Of a stretch of 64,000 bases of DNA, positions 39,698 through 51,600 are shown piece by piece. The stretch covers positions 4,464,001-4,528,000 of the forward strand of contig OX337228.1 in the NCBI GenBank assembly GCA_946965045.2, in the 5' to 3' direction. Numbering within the stretch: the stretch's first letter is position 1; each line of letters begins with the position of its first letter. The stretch comes from Epithemia pelagica (Eukaryota; Bacillariophyta; Bacillariophyceae; Surirellales; Surirellaceae). The notes beneath the pieces were generated by a model. That model did not search any database. It had not been told where the DNA came from and was given only the letters and a program-made list of their open reading frames with translations. The translations under genes and the position numbers were made by a program.

Positions 39698-41288
39698 ATG
39701 ACGTTATCTGGGGATTACTCACACGCTTTCTATGCTGTCACTCCCGTAATCAGTGAAACTACCATGACAGAAGCATCCAAATCCGAGGAGGAATCTACGC
39801 CGAGTACTTTGGCTCCAAGAGCCGAGACGACATCAGCTGAATCCAAGGGAGATACAGCCAAAGAACCAGTTCCATCTGATGTTACTTCGTCTGGTGGGGG
39901 AAACCCCTCAGTACGAAGGTCTCCAGCTGCTTCCCAAGGTGCTGTTACTGGCTCGTCCCGAACGGCTAAATCGAAGAAGAAGAAGGGTGGTGCAGGGGGG
40001 TCCGCCTGTTCTGGGGAAAATACAGGACGGTGGACAGCAGAAGAGCATCGTCTTTTCCTTCAAGGTTTGGAACAGCATGGCAAGGGATGGAAGAAAATTG
40101 CGTCCTTGATTAAGTCCAGGACGGTTGTACAGATCCGAACTCACGCTCAAAAATATTTTCAGAAGTTGGCCAAAGCAAGACAGAATGGAGAGGAAGGTGA
40201 AATATCGATGGAAGGTCGCGGAGGAATTTCCACCATCACCTCCACATCCCTGTCAGTTGGGGGACATGGCTCGAAGCGGAGGCGGCAGCAAACAGGCACG
40301 AAACGCAAAGCGATTCACTCCGTCGTTTCTTCTGCGCAACGCGAAGGCAAAAAAATGGCAATGGAGCAGGATCCGTCTGGGGTGTCAAACCCTGTTCCAA
40401 GCCTTCCGTCCGTGTCGCCTGTTCTTGCCCATTTTGTTCTACCAGAGACTGTAGAGTCTGGATCAAGCAACAAGGAAAACTTGAGTTCGCGTGCCACTTC
40501 GACGACAGTCTCAGGGCCTGTGTTGGAGGACTCAATGTAAGTTCTTATCTTGTGTACCTCTGTTCTCTTTCTCGTCTCACATGCTTGATCCTTGCAGTTT
40601 TCGCTTCCTTACGCCGACTCCGGTTGTTGGGGTCGAATCGACGTTAAATGACGTCGCACGTCAAGCCGGTGCAAACCCCATCACTTTGCCAGCAGATTCT
40701 GGGGCGCCTGCCGCTGTAGGGGGAGAGATATCGCCAACGGGTGTAGCTGACCTTAGCCTTTGTCCTTCGTGGACCGATGGGAAGGATCCACCTGCTTGGT
40801 ATGCGAAAGGTGCAGACGTGGAGGCCCTTCTTGACGTTGCCGATACCTTGGACTGGCTGGCAGACTCAGGGGACTCGAACGAGACTTACCCGCCTTCATC
40901 CGCAGAGGTAGCTGCCGTTTCTGTATCCGACATCGAGCATTCGGAGGCGGCGTTTTCCGATGTGCTTTCTGTTCAAAAGGAATCACCCGAGACTCATGAT
41001 GCACCGGTTGCTGATCCGCAAATGCTGGAGGGAGATCTTCCTGAAGTCGAAGGTGCAGAAAATGTTGATCAGCAGTTACCGTCAATCTTCGATGGAGCCC
41101 CAGAGTCCAGCGATCATTTGCATGAGGAGAAACGCATTCCCCATGCTGAGAGTGCCGTCAACCTGGGAGAAGCAGCAAACCATGCTTCCATTGACGAACC
41201 CATTTTTGACACACCGATGGAAGAGCATGATTTTGTTTCTACCATTTTAGAAAATGAGAGTTCAGCCGATTTACCAGCTCTTGAGTAA
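39698..41288 (+). CDS. SHAQKYF-class single-repeat MYB transcription factor
   Basis: Exons 39698-40536 and 40598-41288 join across a 61-bp intron (phase 2); 509 residues. The single MYB repeat lies near residues 109-155: GRWTAEEHRLFLQGLEQHGK, WKKIASLIKSRTVVQIRTHA, then QKYFQKLAKARQNG, where RTHAQKYF is the SHAQKYF variant. Upstream is a basic cluster KSKKKKGG and downstream SKRRRQQ and GTKRKA, probable nuclear signals. The C-terminal half is acidic and Ser/Glu/Asp-rich, resembling an activation region. In plants this class includes light and clock regulators, but target genes here are unknown. An internal Met at 39764 is an alternative start. Confidence 0.88.
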
Positions 41289-41704
41289 ATCTGTTGTCGC
41301 TTAGTTTCTGGAACAAGTGATGGATAATGTTTGTCCTACTAATCCTTTTTAAGGTTCCTGTACGCAAAGGCTACTACTCTAGACGATATAGGGTGAGCAT
41401 TTTAACATAGGAGTAACTAGCACAAAAGTTAATGGGAACGCAACAATGGTTGCGCCTTCGTAGCCGCTCTTTTTATTTCCTGTTGTCTTCTTCTGTGAGA
41501 AGTGAGCACCATCTATCATCTTTGTTTCTAAACAAACTTGTAAACATGCAGGCGAGCGTATGAATAACTCTATGAAACCCAACGGCCACTAAGTTTTTCT
41601 ACTAAAAGCACATCCTCATGACAAGCAAGAGTAACAATATAAAAAGTTTCTTGCTAAGAGTAACAATATAAAAAGTTTCTTGCTTACTGATTATTCAACT
41701 GCAC
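41289..41704. other. convergent intergenic region with a 29-bp tandem duplication
   Basis: About 416 bp between the MYB and PIP-kinase stops. Apart from the tandem duplication listed next and AT-rich stretches typical of 3' ends, nothing is recognised. Confidence 0.4.
41627..41684. repeat. perfect 29-bp tandem duplication
   Basis: Copies at 41627-41655 and 41656-41684 are identical, each beginning AAGAGTAACAATATAAAAAG. They lie 20 bp beyond the PIP-kinase stop codon, in its 3' untranslated region. Confidence 0.95.
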
Positions 41705-44642
41705 TTATTCATTATCCCCTTTCTCACGACCTCCAAATAGTCTCCTGCGAGGTGGAGATTTGGGTGTATCAGCAGATTTATTGCTGGATGAACCCTTGGG
41801 CGTGGCTTTGGGGTCAACAATCTGCAAAGCTTGGCCAGGGGTACTTCCCGAAGTTGGGCCTGGTTTGTTTCCAGTACCACGTTGTACCTGCTTCCTTGCT
41901 GGCTCAATGACCGTCACATCGGTTAGATCCTTAGACCTGACCTTTTTCATAGGTACAGGCTCATCCAGCTTCGTAGAGACTGGACCCGACGATTTCTTTT
42001 GCCCACCAGTTCGGGAGCGACTGTCGGAGCTGTCTTTCGAACCGGTACGGTGCACATCGACACTCGTTTTGGAAGAAGCTGCTGCGGGTGTATGTACTGT
42101 CGATCGGTTTTCCACTGGTGCCACAGCGCTCTCTTCTGTAGAAAGAGCCTTGGTCGATACAAGAGCATCGGCGTCACGTCTCGACTGAGATTCGTGCAAT
42201 GACAATGTCATTTCCACACCACCTTCCGTATCCCCTCGTGACGTATACTCATCAAAGAAATCCAGGAACCTGTGCCCATATGTGGTTGGATCAACACAAC
42301 TTGCCTCAGCCTTCCCTGAAGCTTGGAACAGACGATATTGAGCTTCTACCATCTTCCGTGAGTTGTATTCTTGCAAAATATCTATGATGCCCATGTAGAA
42401 AATTTTCCCTGTATATAGCTGGTCACCATTGGGTCCCTTGTAAACAAGCGGCAACGACAATCCAGTTGTGTCCATTTCGAGACCTCCATCTTTTCGATCC
42501 GACAAGGGCGGTTCGAATCGGATAACATTGTAGCCTTGCAATGCCTCATCAAATGTGGGTTGGATGGCAAGTTTCAACATTCGGTGTCCATGAATGTCGT
42601 AAAGAGGATGAAAAGGCCAGTAGAGTTTCTCGATTGTTGCCTGTTTCTTCTGTTCTGTCTCTTCGTGAAGCCGTGTGATTTCTTTCGGGCGTTTATCAGA
42701 GCCTTTCAAATAGCTAGAGTCATCGTCATCTAATCCATCTTCAAATGCCAAGCTACCAATTTCTTCGTTTATTGATCTTCGTGAAAGCGGGGTGACCGAC
42801 TCGTCATTCTGGTCCTTCAGAGACTGACTTCTTTGCCTGGGAGTGAGAAAGCCACGCTCCTGCTTAGACTCCATGTCCGTCTTTCCCGAACTTTCCACAT
42901 CAGGTGTGGACCGACGGAAGGATTTCCGTGACGACCCTCGAAACCCAGTGGTTGCAAGTGATTGGTCTTCCGCGGGCGGAACGTGGTGAACTCCTACCAA
43001 CATACTGTAATCCATAATTCCCATTTCATCCATGAACTTCGTATCTTTTTCCAGCTGCCGTCGAACACGGGATTTGGTCTCTGGAGACAGAGCAAGTGCT
43101 TCCCCAGGGAGAATACGTCGTAAGTCGTTGTCCTTTTTCACAGCTTGTCCCTGTTTTGCATCGCGACCAACAGCCGAGCCCTTAAGATCGTAGAATGTTT
43201 GCAGGTACTTATCGGTGTAGTAAACAGAATTCATGACAACGAATTTCACGTTTCGTCGCAAGTGATAAAGCTTCACACGATACATCCCGAAGAACCGAGT
43301 TATCATCGTATTAGGATTTTCGCAACAGTGTCGAAAGTAGTCCGGGAGAATTCGTCGCAAGAATTTGGATTCAGCGTTTGTCATGGTCTTAATCATATAC
43401 CTTCCGTCACTGGAGTAAAAGAAAAATTGTCCACTCTTTGCGTTGGAAATGAACTCAATGAAATTCGCGTTTCCGCATACTGAAATAAGAAAATCAAACT
43501 CATTGATACCAGACATCCGCCTCATATAGGCAAACACCACCGGGGCATAATCTTTGAACTTGAAAGTGTGAGCCAGCTGATGCGACGGCATTCCGGTGCC
43601 ACCTTTAGGACGAAATTCATATTTTTCGGTTGTCCGATAATCTTGCGGAAGAACCCATCGTTTACTTGGACCAGAGTTGAGAACATTGTTGGTCTTGGAT
43701 ATTGACGTTCTCACTCCAATCATCACTGCAATTGACAAAGTATACAATTCGTGCTCCCCATCAATGACTTTACCTTTGGCATAAGATTTCGGTTTGTTCT
43801 CGTGACCCTTCTTCTTTTTCCTCCATCGCAGTACTTTTAACATGTCATGAGGATCAACAGCCCCAAGCACTGAAACAAAGCCAGTGAGACAAACCAACGA
43901 GGAAAGATAATAAATTCAATTGGCTTCCAAACGTACCTTTCTTTCCGGCTTCTGCAGTTCCTGCTACAACATCATCCGGCATATGGTCTTTCGCGATCGT
44001 GTGAGGTGAGGGTTGAAGTGGCTGATGCTGGTGTACATGTGTTTCATTAATTGGCGTCTCATCCTCATCCTCGTCCTCGTCGTCCGACCATTCACCACCC
44101 TGTTTCGGTGGTAACCTTGGGGGTTTCCCTTTCACAACACCGCTTTTCTGTGTTCCTGTGGCCCTCTTGACAAGTTTTCGCACCGCCTGCATGTTGACGG
44201 CACGAGCCGCTTTCCCAACTCGAGAGACTCGAACTGCAGCGGACGCTCTCAGTGCCTCCGCAGCTGGAGTTCCCTCTCCAATTGATGGCTCAATCCCCAT
44301 ATAATCAAGCTCCTCATCATCCTCGTAAGGAACATCCAATCCGGAACCTAACAAAGGAGATGCGCGTACTTGTTGAGAGGGGTCGTACTCAATTACCTCA
44401 TAAGTTCCCCACGAATCTCCGCTTGTCGCTGAAGAAACATCGGAAAAAGTTTCGGCCGTTGTGCTTCGTTTCGCATTTGCCGTCTTAGTGGGAACAGTTA
44501 TTGTTTCTTTCCCATCTTTCGACCCAGTTGAGACTCTGGCACTTGAGGCAAAACTGACTTTTCGTTGTGCATCAGAGTCTGTACTTCCGGTGGTGCTCCT
44601 AATGATCGGAATCGGCTTTAGATTCGCATCCGTCTCAGTCAT
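41705..44642 (-). CDS. phosphatidylinositol-phosphate kinase (PIPK, PI4P 5-kinase type)
   Basis: Exon 1 is 44642-43937 and exon 2 is 43869-41705, with a 67-bp intron (phase 1); 956 residues. The first 230 residues are disordered with an acidic DEDEDEDE run. The kinase domain starts ELYTLSIAVMIGVRTSISK and includes FKFKDYAPVVFAYMRRMSG, FFFYSSDGRYMIKTM, YDLKGSAVGR near residue 462 and MGIMDYSMLVGVH near 516. It is interrupted by a Ser/Arg-rich insert and resumes with WPFHPLYDIHG and FYMGIIDILQEYN, HRFLDFF. The Ser-rich C-terminal tail is basic. The family phosphorylates PI4P to PI(4,5)P2 at membranes. No membrane-spanning (GPCR-PIPK) part is present. Confidence 0.9.
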
Positions 44643-45329
44643 TGTCAAAAATAGTTCATCAAACTAATCTCTAAGTTCGGTTGCGGAATACCTCTTGAGA
44701 ATGATGTAATCGATGAAGGTATTCTGTTCGCGTTGCCTTTGTTCCTGGGTCCTTTACAACGAACGTCGAGCGATGATAACGCACACAACGGAAAATAGCG
44801 GCGGGACAGAGATAGAACTATGATGCACATACTCCTGCAGCAGCGTTTGATTTTTGATTTTGAGTCTGCATCTGCCGTGCTGTGTCAACAACCCAGTGGT
44901 CGACGACTATATGCGCTGAGACCATCTCAACACATCTTCTACACGTGTACAAAGTTCAACCGCTGGAAATGTTTATTCCAACGGCTCCCTCTATTTGTAC
45001 TATTGTAGGTAGAGGCAGGTAGGATTACGTAAAAGCTATCCGGATCATCCAAGAAGCAGTGGCATATCTAATCTCTAAGTTAGGGGAACTCCCAACGACC
45101 TACCAAAAGGTGTCTAAGCTTACTAATTTCATCAAGGATCAAGGGGGAAATTTACGAGACGTTTCCCTAGGATATTTGTTCCATGCATAGTTGGAATGAA
45201 TATCGTGAAAAGCTTCATGTTTTAGTGGTTTATGAATCATTGGCTCTAGGTACTCTAGGCTCCTCCGACCAAGCTCCTGTTCCAATCACAGGCATTGAAT
45301 ACTCTCTCTCCTTTGCTCAAAACCAGGTG
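44643..45329. other. 687-bp gap, promoter of the PIP kinase and 3' flank of TAF5
   Basis: Both flanking genes are on the minus strand. No ORF with plausible protein, RNA gene or long repeat is seen. Confidence 0.4.
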
Positions 45330-48329
45330 TCAGTCTCCCAATGGAACATGTGAAACATACTTTCCTACAGCCAGCAGCAGATTACGCCTTGTGTACGAAA
45401 GGTCCATAACCACTGTTCGTCGAGTTGGAAAGGATTTGAAGGGAGTTCTGACTTGCTCGTTTTCAGTTGTACCAGCCTTCCGAACATCCCATACTCGAAC
45501 ACAGCAATCATCACCTCCCACCGAAAGGGCATGGCCACATGCACTGAACGACATGGAGTGAATAACGGTTTTCTCACGAATCGATGGTTTGGGTGGAGTG
45601 GAGCGCAACACAGAGATCTTTCGACCAGAACCCAGATCCCACAAATGTACAAGCCCCGAATAGTCTGCACCGGCGCAGTACCTACCGCCAGGGGAAATTT
45701 GAACAGAATTTATACCAGCACTAGCCCCGGTCAAAATGCGGACAGTCGCACCAGATTGAATATCCCAGAGCCTCGCAGTTTTATCGTCGCTTCCGGTTAT
45801 GACATAGTTGGCATTGGGGTGCCAGCCCACACAATTAACATTTGATGAAACATGGCCACTGAAAAGACGTACGGGAACGGGTCGATCAGTAGTCCACAGT
45901 CGCGCGGTTGCGTCGCCCCCTGCAGAACAGAAGTAGTACCCGCACGGAGCAAAGCTCACCGACCAAACAGGTGCGTTGGGAGCATGTCCACGGTACACCG
46001 CTTGTGCTGCACCACTTGTATATGCAACAGGTTCCCCATCACGCCATCCTCTGACGTTCGTTTCAACTTCCTTGGTCTGTTCTCGAGCTTGCTGCTTTTT
46101 CCCAGTTCGTTTTTCAAAGTTTGACGTAGAGGTCTTTGGTTTTGGTGTTGTAGTTTGTCCGAATGGACCGGTTGCTAAGGTATCCCAAAGCCTGATCGAT
46201 CCATCGCCCCCAGCACTCAACAACGCCCGTCCGTCCCGATTCCAGTTCACATCAAATACTGGGAAACCATTCTTATGTCCCACCAGAACTTGGCTCGGTT
46301 CATGACCTACTTTGTCATTATCCAGGCTGTATATTCGAATTGCAGCGTCATCGCAACCAGACGCAACCCGGCGACCCAATGAACAAATCTTAGCACAGCA
46401 TATTCCAATACCAGGTTCTTCCCATGTAGACGCTATTCCAGCGGAGGTATATCTCCCAGCGAGAGCATCACTTCCTCTTTTGCCCTTGCTTGTGACTGGA
46501 CTCAACGATGAACTAGCTGAAAGAGTGGAAAGGAGAATAGATGGCTCCAGCGGATTGGCCTGGAACCGACTTCGAATCTCGCCTTGTCTTGCACGTTTCT
46601 GCGCTGATTGAGTCAAAACTTCGTACTCACGTTTTCTTTCTATCGCTTCCAGCCGTCGAAATCCGTTCACAAGCAGAGCACGGTTGAACCCGACAACGGC
46701 CTTGTCATGCGCGGCTTCCTCTTCAGTTTCGTATTCCTCTTCCATGTGATACTTTGGGAATGGTATCTTGTCATCCGTGATGCGTGTCTCGGGTCGCGGA
46801 GCGGGCACCGCCCAGTTGATAGTATCCCTATTGATGTCGAGATCCGAGCTGCCTTCTCCATCGCCATCAAGTGTTATACAGGAAGGAGTGTAAGACAGTG
46901 GCTCTCGATTCTCTACCTGCAAAGTGCACTTTGTCTGTAGCAGGGTCGACATTGCCAATAGAGAATCGTCCCGAGAACCCAAGAAGGCCGCTAACATAGC
47001 ATAAGTGGACGTTGAAAGACTAAGAATCCAACGTGTTGCTCGAGCGCGGCGTAGAAAAGGGAGATCGTGCATTTTGTCGAACCATTGCGTGGCGCGCATG
47101 CTCATCTCCCTGTACCTAGACTGCAGAATGTAAATCTTTTTTTCACATTCCTTCACTTTTGGGTCCTTTGATACTTTGTCCTGCTGTTCTGGAGTGAGAG
47201 GCGAGTTTCCAAAGCTGTTCTGAAGATGCGCAATATATTCATCTTTCCTCAATTGGTATGAGGCAACCTGGACGAGAATGTGCTTCAATTGACCAACAGC
47301 ATCAATGTGCTGGCTGTTGTGCGCGTTAAGGCGCATCATGCTTTCCGTTGATGAGCATTGAATAAGATCCTTGAACTCGGTTGGGTACAATGCTTGATAC
47401 ACTGGAGCGAATGCATCACGCAAACCTTGCGCTGTGGACTCCATACCCACCTCCAGCAAGTCTGCATATGTGTGTACCAGAAGCGCAAAAGACACAGATA
47501 AAAGTTCAGGCTTGACAGACGGTGGCAGATTGTAAAGTCCTGCACCATCACTAGTGTCGATCGCAGTTGAAGAATTATTTACCAACACCATCGTTTTTAC
47601 AATTGACGATGCCGGCTGATCTTCGTCCTGAAGAATTGCTTGTTGCGCTCGCAAAATTGGGTTTTCATTCGGTGACTGCATCATAACATTGTCATAGTTG
47701 TGGTCATCTGAAACCAGGTATGTCGAATGATGATCCGGGAAGCTGAGAACCCACAGTTGGAAATGAATAAACGCATCCAGCATTCCTCGGGCCTCTTCAA
47801 CGCCAAGATGACGACTTTTGCGGGATGCATTGGATTCAGATATAGCAGCTGCCTCAGTATCCGGTATACCCCACTGGACGACAGGCCATGCAGAATCACG
47901 ATCGTATCCATACCCCCCTCCCGTGGTTTTTGTAAGCAAGGTTCGTTGAGCTCGAGCCTTCTCATCTTCTTCGAGAAATCGCTCTCGAGCATTCTTTTTG
48001 CCCGGACTATCCGATTCCGATTCCTTCTCATCTACCTTCTGAGATGATTCTTTGGATTCCGACGCTATATTTTTCATTAGTTCGGCCACAGCATTATGCA
48101 TTCCTTTTTGTTTCAAGTAATCAAGAACCATCTGTTCTTCATTCTCGTACTTTTTTGACTCATTTCGACTACTGTCTTCGGTGATCTGTTGGCTAGTGTT
48201 GGTGTCCTGTTTTGATGACCCACCCGTAGAATTTGAAGACAACTTTGAGCCACCTTCAGCTTCTGGCGCTTGGGTACTGCCGGAGGGTGCTCCACTTTCA
48301 CTTGATCGCTGCAAAGGACTTGGTTGCAT
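45330..48329 (-). CDS. TAF5: TAF5, WD40 subunit of TFIID (and possibly SAGA)
   Basis: 999 residues without introns from ATG 48329. After a Ser-rich leader, a LisH motif (EEQMVLDYLKQKGMHNAVAE) lies near residue 65. The TAF5 NTD2 helical domain (GMLDAFIHFQLWVLSFPDHH through FAPVYQALYPTEF) spans about 175-340. The C-terminal WD40 propeller runs from about residue 640 to the end (VFDVNWNRDGRALLSAGGDG, VWSVSFAPCGYYFCSAGGDA, VNCVGWHPNANYVITGSDDK, TVIHSMSFSACGHALSVGGD). TAF5 scaffolds TFIID at RNA polymerase II promoters. It is divergent from RAD50, with 317 bp between starts. Confidence 0.93.
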   Translation of the reverse strand: MQPSPLQRSSESGAPSGSTQAPEAEGGSKLSSNSTGGSSKQDTNTSQQITEDSSRNESKKYENEEQMVLDYLKQKGMHNAVAELMKNIASESKESSQKVDEKESESDSPGKKNARERFLEEDEKARAQRTLLTKTTGGGYGYDRDSAWPVVQWGIPDTEAAAISESNASRKSRHLGVEEARGMLDAFIHFQLWVLSFPDHHSTYLVSDDHNYDNVMMQSPNENPILRAQQAILQDEDQPASSIVKTMVLVNNSSTAIDTSDGAGLYNLPPSVKPELLSVSFALLVHTYADLLEVGMESTAQGLRDAFAPVYQALYPTEFKDLIQCSSTESMMRLNAHNSQHIDAVGQLKHILVQVASYQLRKDEYIAHLQNSFGNSPLTPEQQDKVSKDPKVKECEKKIYILQSRYREMSMRATQWFDKMHDLPFLRRARATRWILSLSTSTYAMLAAFLGSRDDSLLAMSTLLQTKCTLQVENREPLSYTPSCITLDGDGEGSSDLDINRDTINWAVPAPRPETRITDDKIPFPKYHMEEEYETEEEAAHDKAVVGFNRALLVNGFRRLEAIERKREYEVLTQSAQKRARQGEIRSRFQANPLEPSILLSTLSASSSLSPVTSKGKRGSDALAGRYTSAGIASTWEEPGIGICCAKICSLGRRVASGCDDAAIRIYSLDNDKVGHEPSQVLVGHKNGFPVFDVNWNRDGRALLSAGGDGSIRLWDTLATGPFGQTTTPKPKTSTSNFEKRTGKKQQAREQTKEVETNVRGWRDGEPVAYTSGAAQAVYRGHAPNAPVWSVSFAPCGYYFCSAGGDATARLWTTDRPVPVRLFSGHVSSNVNCVGWHPNANYVITGSDDKTARLWDIQSGATVRILTGASAGINSVQISPGGRYCAGADYSGLVHLWDLGSGRKISVLRSTPPKPSIREKTVIHSMSFSACGHALSVGGDDCCVRVWDVRKAGTTENEQVRTPFKSFPTRRTVVMDLSYTRRNLLLAVGKYVSHVPLGD

Positions 48330-48646
48330 GGTTGCAATTTCCGCTGAGAAACTGCAGGCGGATGCAGCATGCAGCCGATGAGTGCTCTGCGATTACCCCA
48401 AACCCCAAGCAGAAGTGAGTCCCGCCTAAGTCGCTTGGGGGCTTGGGAAGCGCGACCCTAACGCTTTCAAGGGAAAGAGAAGATCAATGTGAAGGGAAAT
48501 TTCTTGATGCCATCCCAGAATACTCTCGCATTGTACCTTTGTTCGTCTGCAATCTACCATCTTCAGTTGTTTGTCGACATCGACCTTTGGAGAACAATCG
48601 CATATGAGTAGAATCTGATTTTGTGCAGAGCTAGAAGGACTCGACT
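48330..48646. other. TAF5/RAD50 divergent promoter with a long imperfect hairpin
   Basis: 317 bp. An imperfect inverted repeat, CCCCAAACCCCAAGC at 48396-48410 and GCTTGGGGGCTTGGG at 48433-48447, could form a stem of about 13 pairs with a 22-nt loop. No gene is present. Confidence 0.5.
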
Positions 48647-51600
48647 ATGGCAAGCATTAATCGATTGGCAATTCGTGGGGTGAGATCTTTCAGTCCCAAT
48701 GACGAAGAGCAAGCGGTGGAGTTCTTTTTTCCCTGCACAATTATTGTTGGTGCGAATGGATGTGGGAAGACGACAATCATTGGTAAGTCTGTATTGTTCC
48801 ATGAGTGATCGTGTCATCGCGGTAGCTGTTTTGCTAATAGCGTGTTTTCCTTATTGTTGCCTTCTCCTTCATCAACACATTGGTAGAAAGGTGAGATGTA
48901 TCATGATTGAACGTGACTGCAGCCGATCTAATTCGTTTCTAATGGCAAAACCTGCTTATGAACATAGCCTGAAGTATGCAATGACAGGAGCGTTCCCACC
49001 AGGGAACAAGTCTGGACAAGCATTTGTCCATGACCCGCGATCGATTGGCTCTCAACTTGTCAAGGCCCAGGTCAAGCTCCGTTTCACGAGCCGCGGTGGG
49101 AACCAAATGGTTGTTGTTCGGAGTAAGTAAACCTCTGTCTGCGGAAAAATCTACTTCCATCCTCTAACAGCTTTGAATCGTCCGTTTTCGTTACTGCTTT
49201 CATCAAGGTATGGAACTGACCCAGAAAAAGACAACGCTCTCGTTTAAACAGCTGGATGGGGCTCTGCGTACTTTAGACACAGCCACCAACAAAATTGTTA
49301 GTTTGTCGCACAAGTGCACTGAATTAGACCGCCAACTTCCTCAACTGTTGGGTGTATCCAAACCTATTCTCGAGCATGTTTTGTTCTGTCATCAAGAAGA
49401 TGCCTCGTGGCCATTACAGGAAGGGGCTGTGCTCAAGAAGCGGTTTGACGATATTTTTGATTCTACACGTTATACCAAGGCAATTGATGTCTTCCGAAAG
49501 ACCGAAAAGGAACTTCTGGTCCAAGTCAAAGACTTGAAAGCAGACCTTGCAGGACTCTCCAGCCATCGACATGCCGCACAGGCTTTCCGCAAAGAACTTA
49601 CCCGTCATCAAGAACAGTTGGATCAACTTGACGAAGAAAAGAAGCAGCTTCTGGCCGATATCAAAGAGGCGACCGATGAAGCCTGCCGTGCGAACGAAAT
49701 CATCGACAAAGTGGAAGAAGTAATTGTGCGTTTCAATTTGTTTGAGAGTTAATCTAACTGGAATAAGAGAATGGAAGAGTGCCGGTGCTCCCAACTCTAT
49801 TCTTTGAGAGAGAATTAGTTTTCTGCACTGGCCCGGTATGAACATTCTTCTTCTCTAACATCGTTGTGCTTCTTCCGTGTTTCAGTCCCAAATCGAAACT
49901 CTGACAAACCAGCACTCGGCAAAGCTCGAGTTGGTCCAGAAACAAAAAGAAATGCTGGGAAAAGATCAAGATATGACTAACGACCACCCAAATGCAGAAA
50001 GCCTGCAAAAAATGTTGAGGGATTACGACCAACAAGTTGTGACACAAACGGAGGGACTTCAACGATTGCGTGACGAAGAAAGGGAAATGGACTTGTCTAT
50101 CCAGAAGCTTCGCGAGAAAGAACGCTCGTTGACTGAGCAAAAGGCCCGAATGGAAGCCGCTCGTGAGCAACAGCAGCAGAGATGTAAACAACGCTACGCC
50201 AAAATGGAAGGCATTGTGCAGACCTACTCCCTGAACATGCAACTTTCCTCGCAGAATGGCAATGTGTCATTTGATGGATCTTTTGCTGCGAGTCAGATCA
50301 CGACATTAACTGGTTGTGCTGGCTCCAGTGAAGACATGAACCCTGAACAAAACATAACGCAAGACGACATGGAAAATTTTCTGAAAGTTATGGATGAGAA
50401 GGAGAAAGAAATACAAGAACTATACGAAGATGGCAAAAAGAAACATCAAGCCGAAGAAGACAAACTTATCGCAGCCCTTTCTGATTTGGAAGGAAGAAGA
50501 AAGACAGTACAAAATGGTACGTTGTGTTTATTTTGACCAAAACCAAAGAATCTCTCTGATATTTTCTTGTTATCCGCTGCATTCTTCAAGAACGGCAAAA
50601 GATCGCCGAGGAGAGGGAGAAGGCATCCGCCGAACAGCGTGAGCTTGTTCGCCAGATGGATAGTCATGGTCGTATTCGCAAAACAGATATCGAGGAGACG
50701 AGACGCAATGCAGCGAAATTGGCCAAGGATCGTGATCTTGCAAATAGTGACAGTCGACGGACACAGATCCCAGTTGAAATCCGAAGTTTGGAAGAGAAGA
50801 TTGATGTTATCAAGCGCAAAATCGAGGATGATCGGATGGTTCTTGATAGCCTTCGGCACAGTGCGGAAAACCAAAATGCGATCACAATGCTTCAAGAGCA
50901 ATTGAAAAGGATGTTGAAGCTCTTGAAGATATGTTTCGAGACCAGTCGTACCTCTTGCAAAAACACAACCTGAAACCTGAAAAGGCCATGCCTGCTTCGG
51001 GGGAAGACCTCGATGGGCAAGAGCTCCTTTCCTTTGTTGAGGGAATCCTCGACAGTGTAAGCGAAAAGCATGATGCTTTATCGAGTGATCTTGCCAAGGC
51101 AGAAGAGAGTGTGTCTAGAACACAGCGTTCTTGTAACGAGCGTTCGGCTGTTCTCTCCAGCCAGCAACAGTCTTTGCATGTGGTAACAAACCGACTTGAG
51201 CAACTCGAAGGCGAACATGGAAGCGTGACGCAGGCACAAAAAATGATTGAGGACCTTCGAGTGCATGAAGCGGGTCTAGGACTTTCGCCTCCGAGTAAGG
51301 ACGTTTCTCCACAAGACCTAGTTCGTTACATTGACTCTCGTTTAAGTGAACTCGAAGACGATGCTCCGACGGACGATGTCGAATTTGCTCGCAAACTTCT
51401 GAAGAAGCTTGAAAAGATGGCCGTGGTTCCTGATAATTCTCCTCAAGGATTCACCTTGATTTGCCCCTGTTGTGACAGAGAAATGAAGGGGCAGGAACCC
51501 AAGGTTTTCAAGACTAAAATGGCTTCTCTGAAGGAAAGTTCCTCTCTGGTGAAAGCCGCAGATGCCGAAGTAACTGAACACAATCAATTGAAGGCAAGGT

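Noticed and set aside
50850..50919. A small intron in RAD50 to explain the frame change
   Set aside because: GTGCGG to AAG spans of the right phase are 59 nt, lack a pyrimidine tract and remove residues that read as normal coiled coil; one missing base is simpler.
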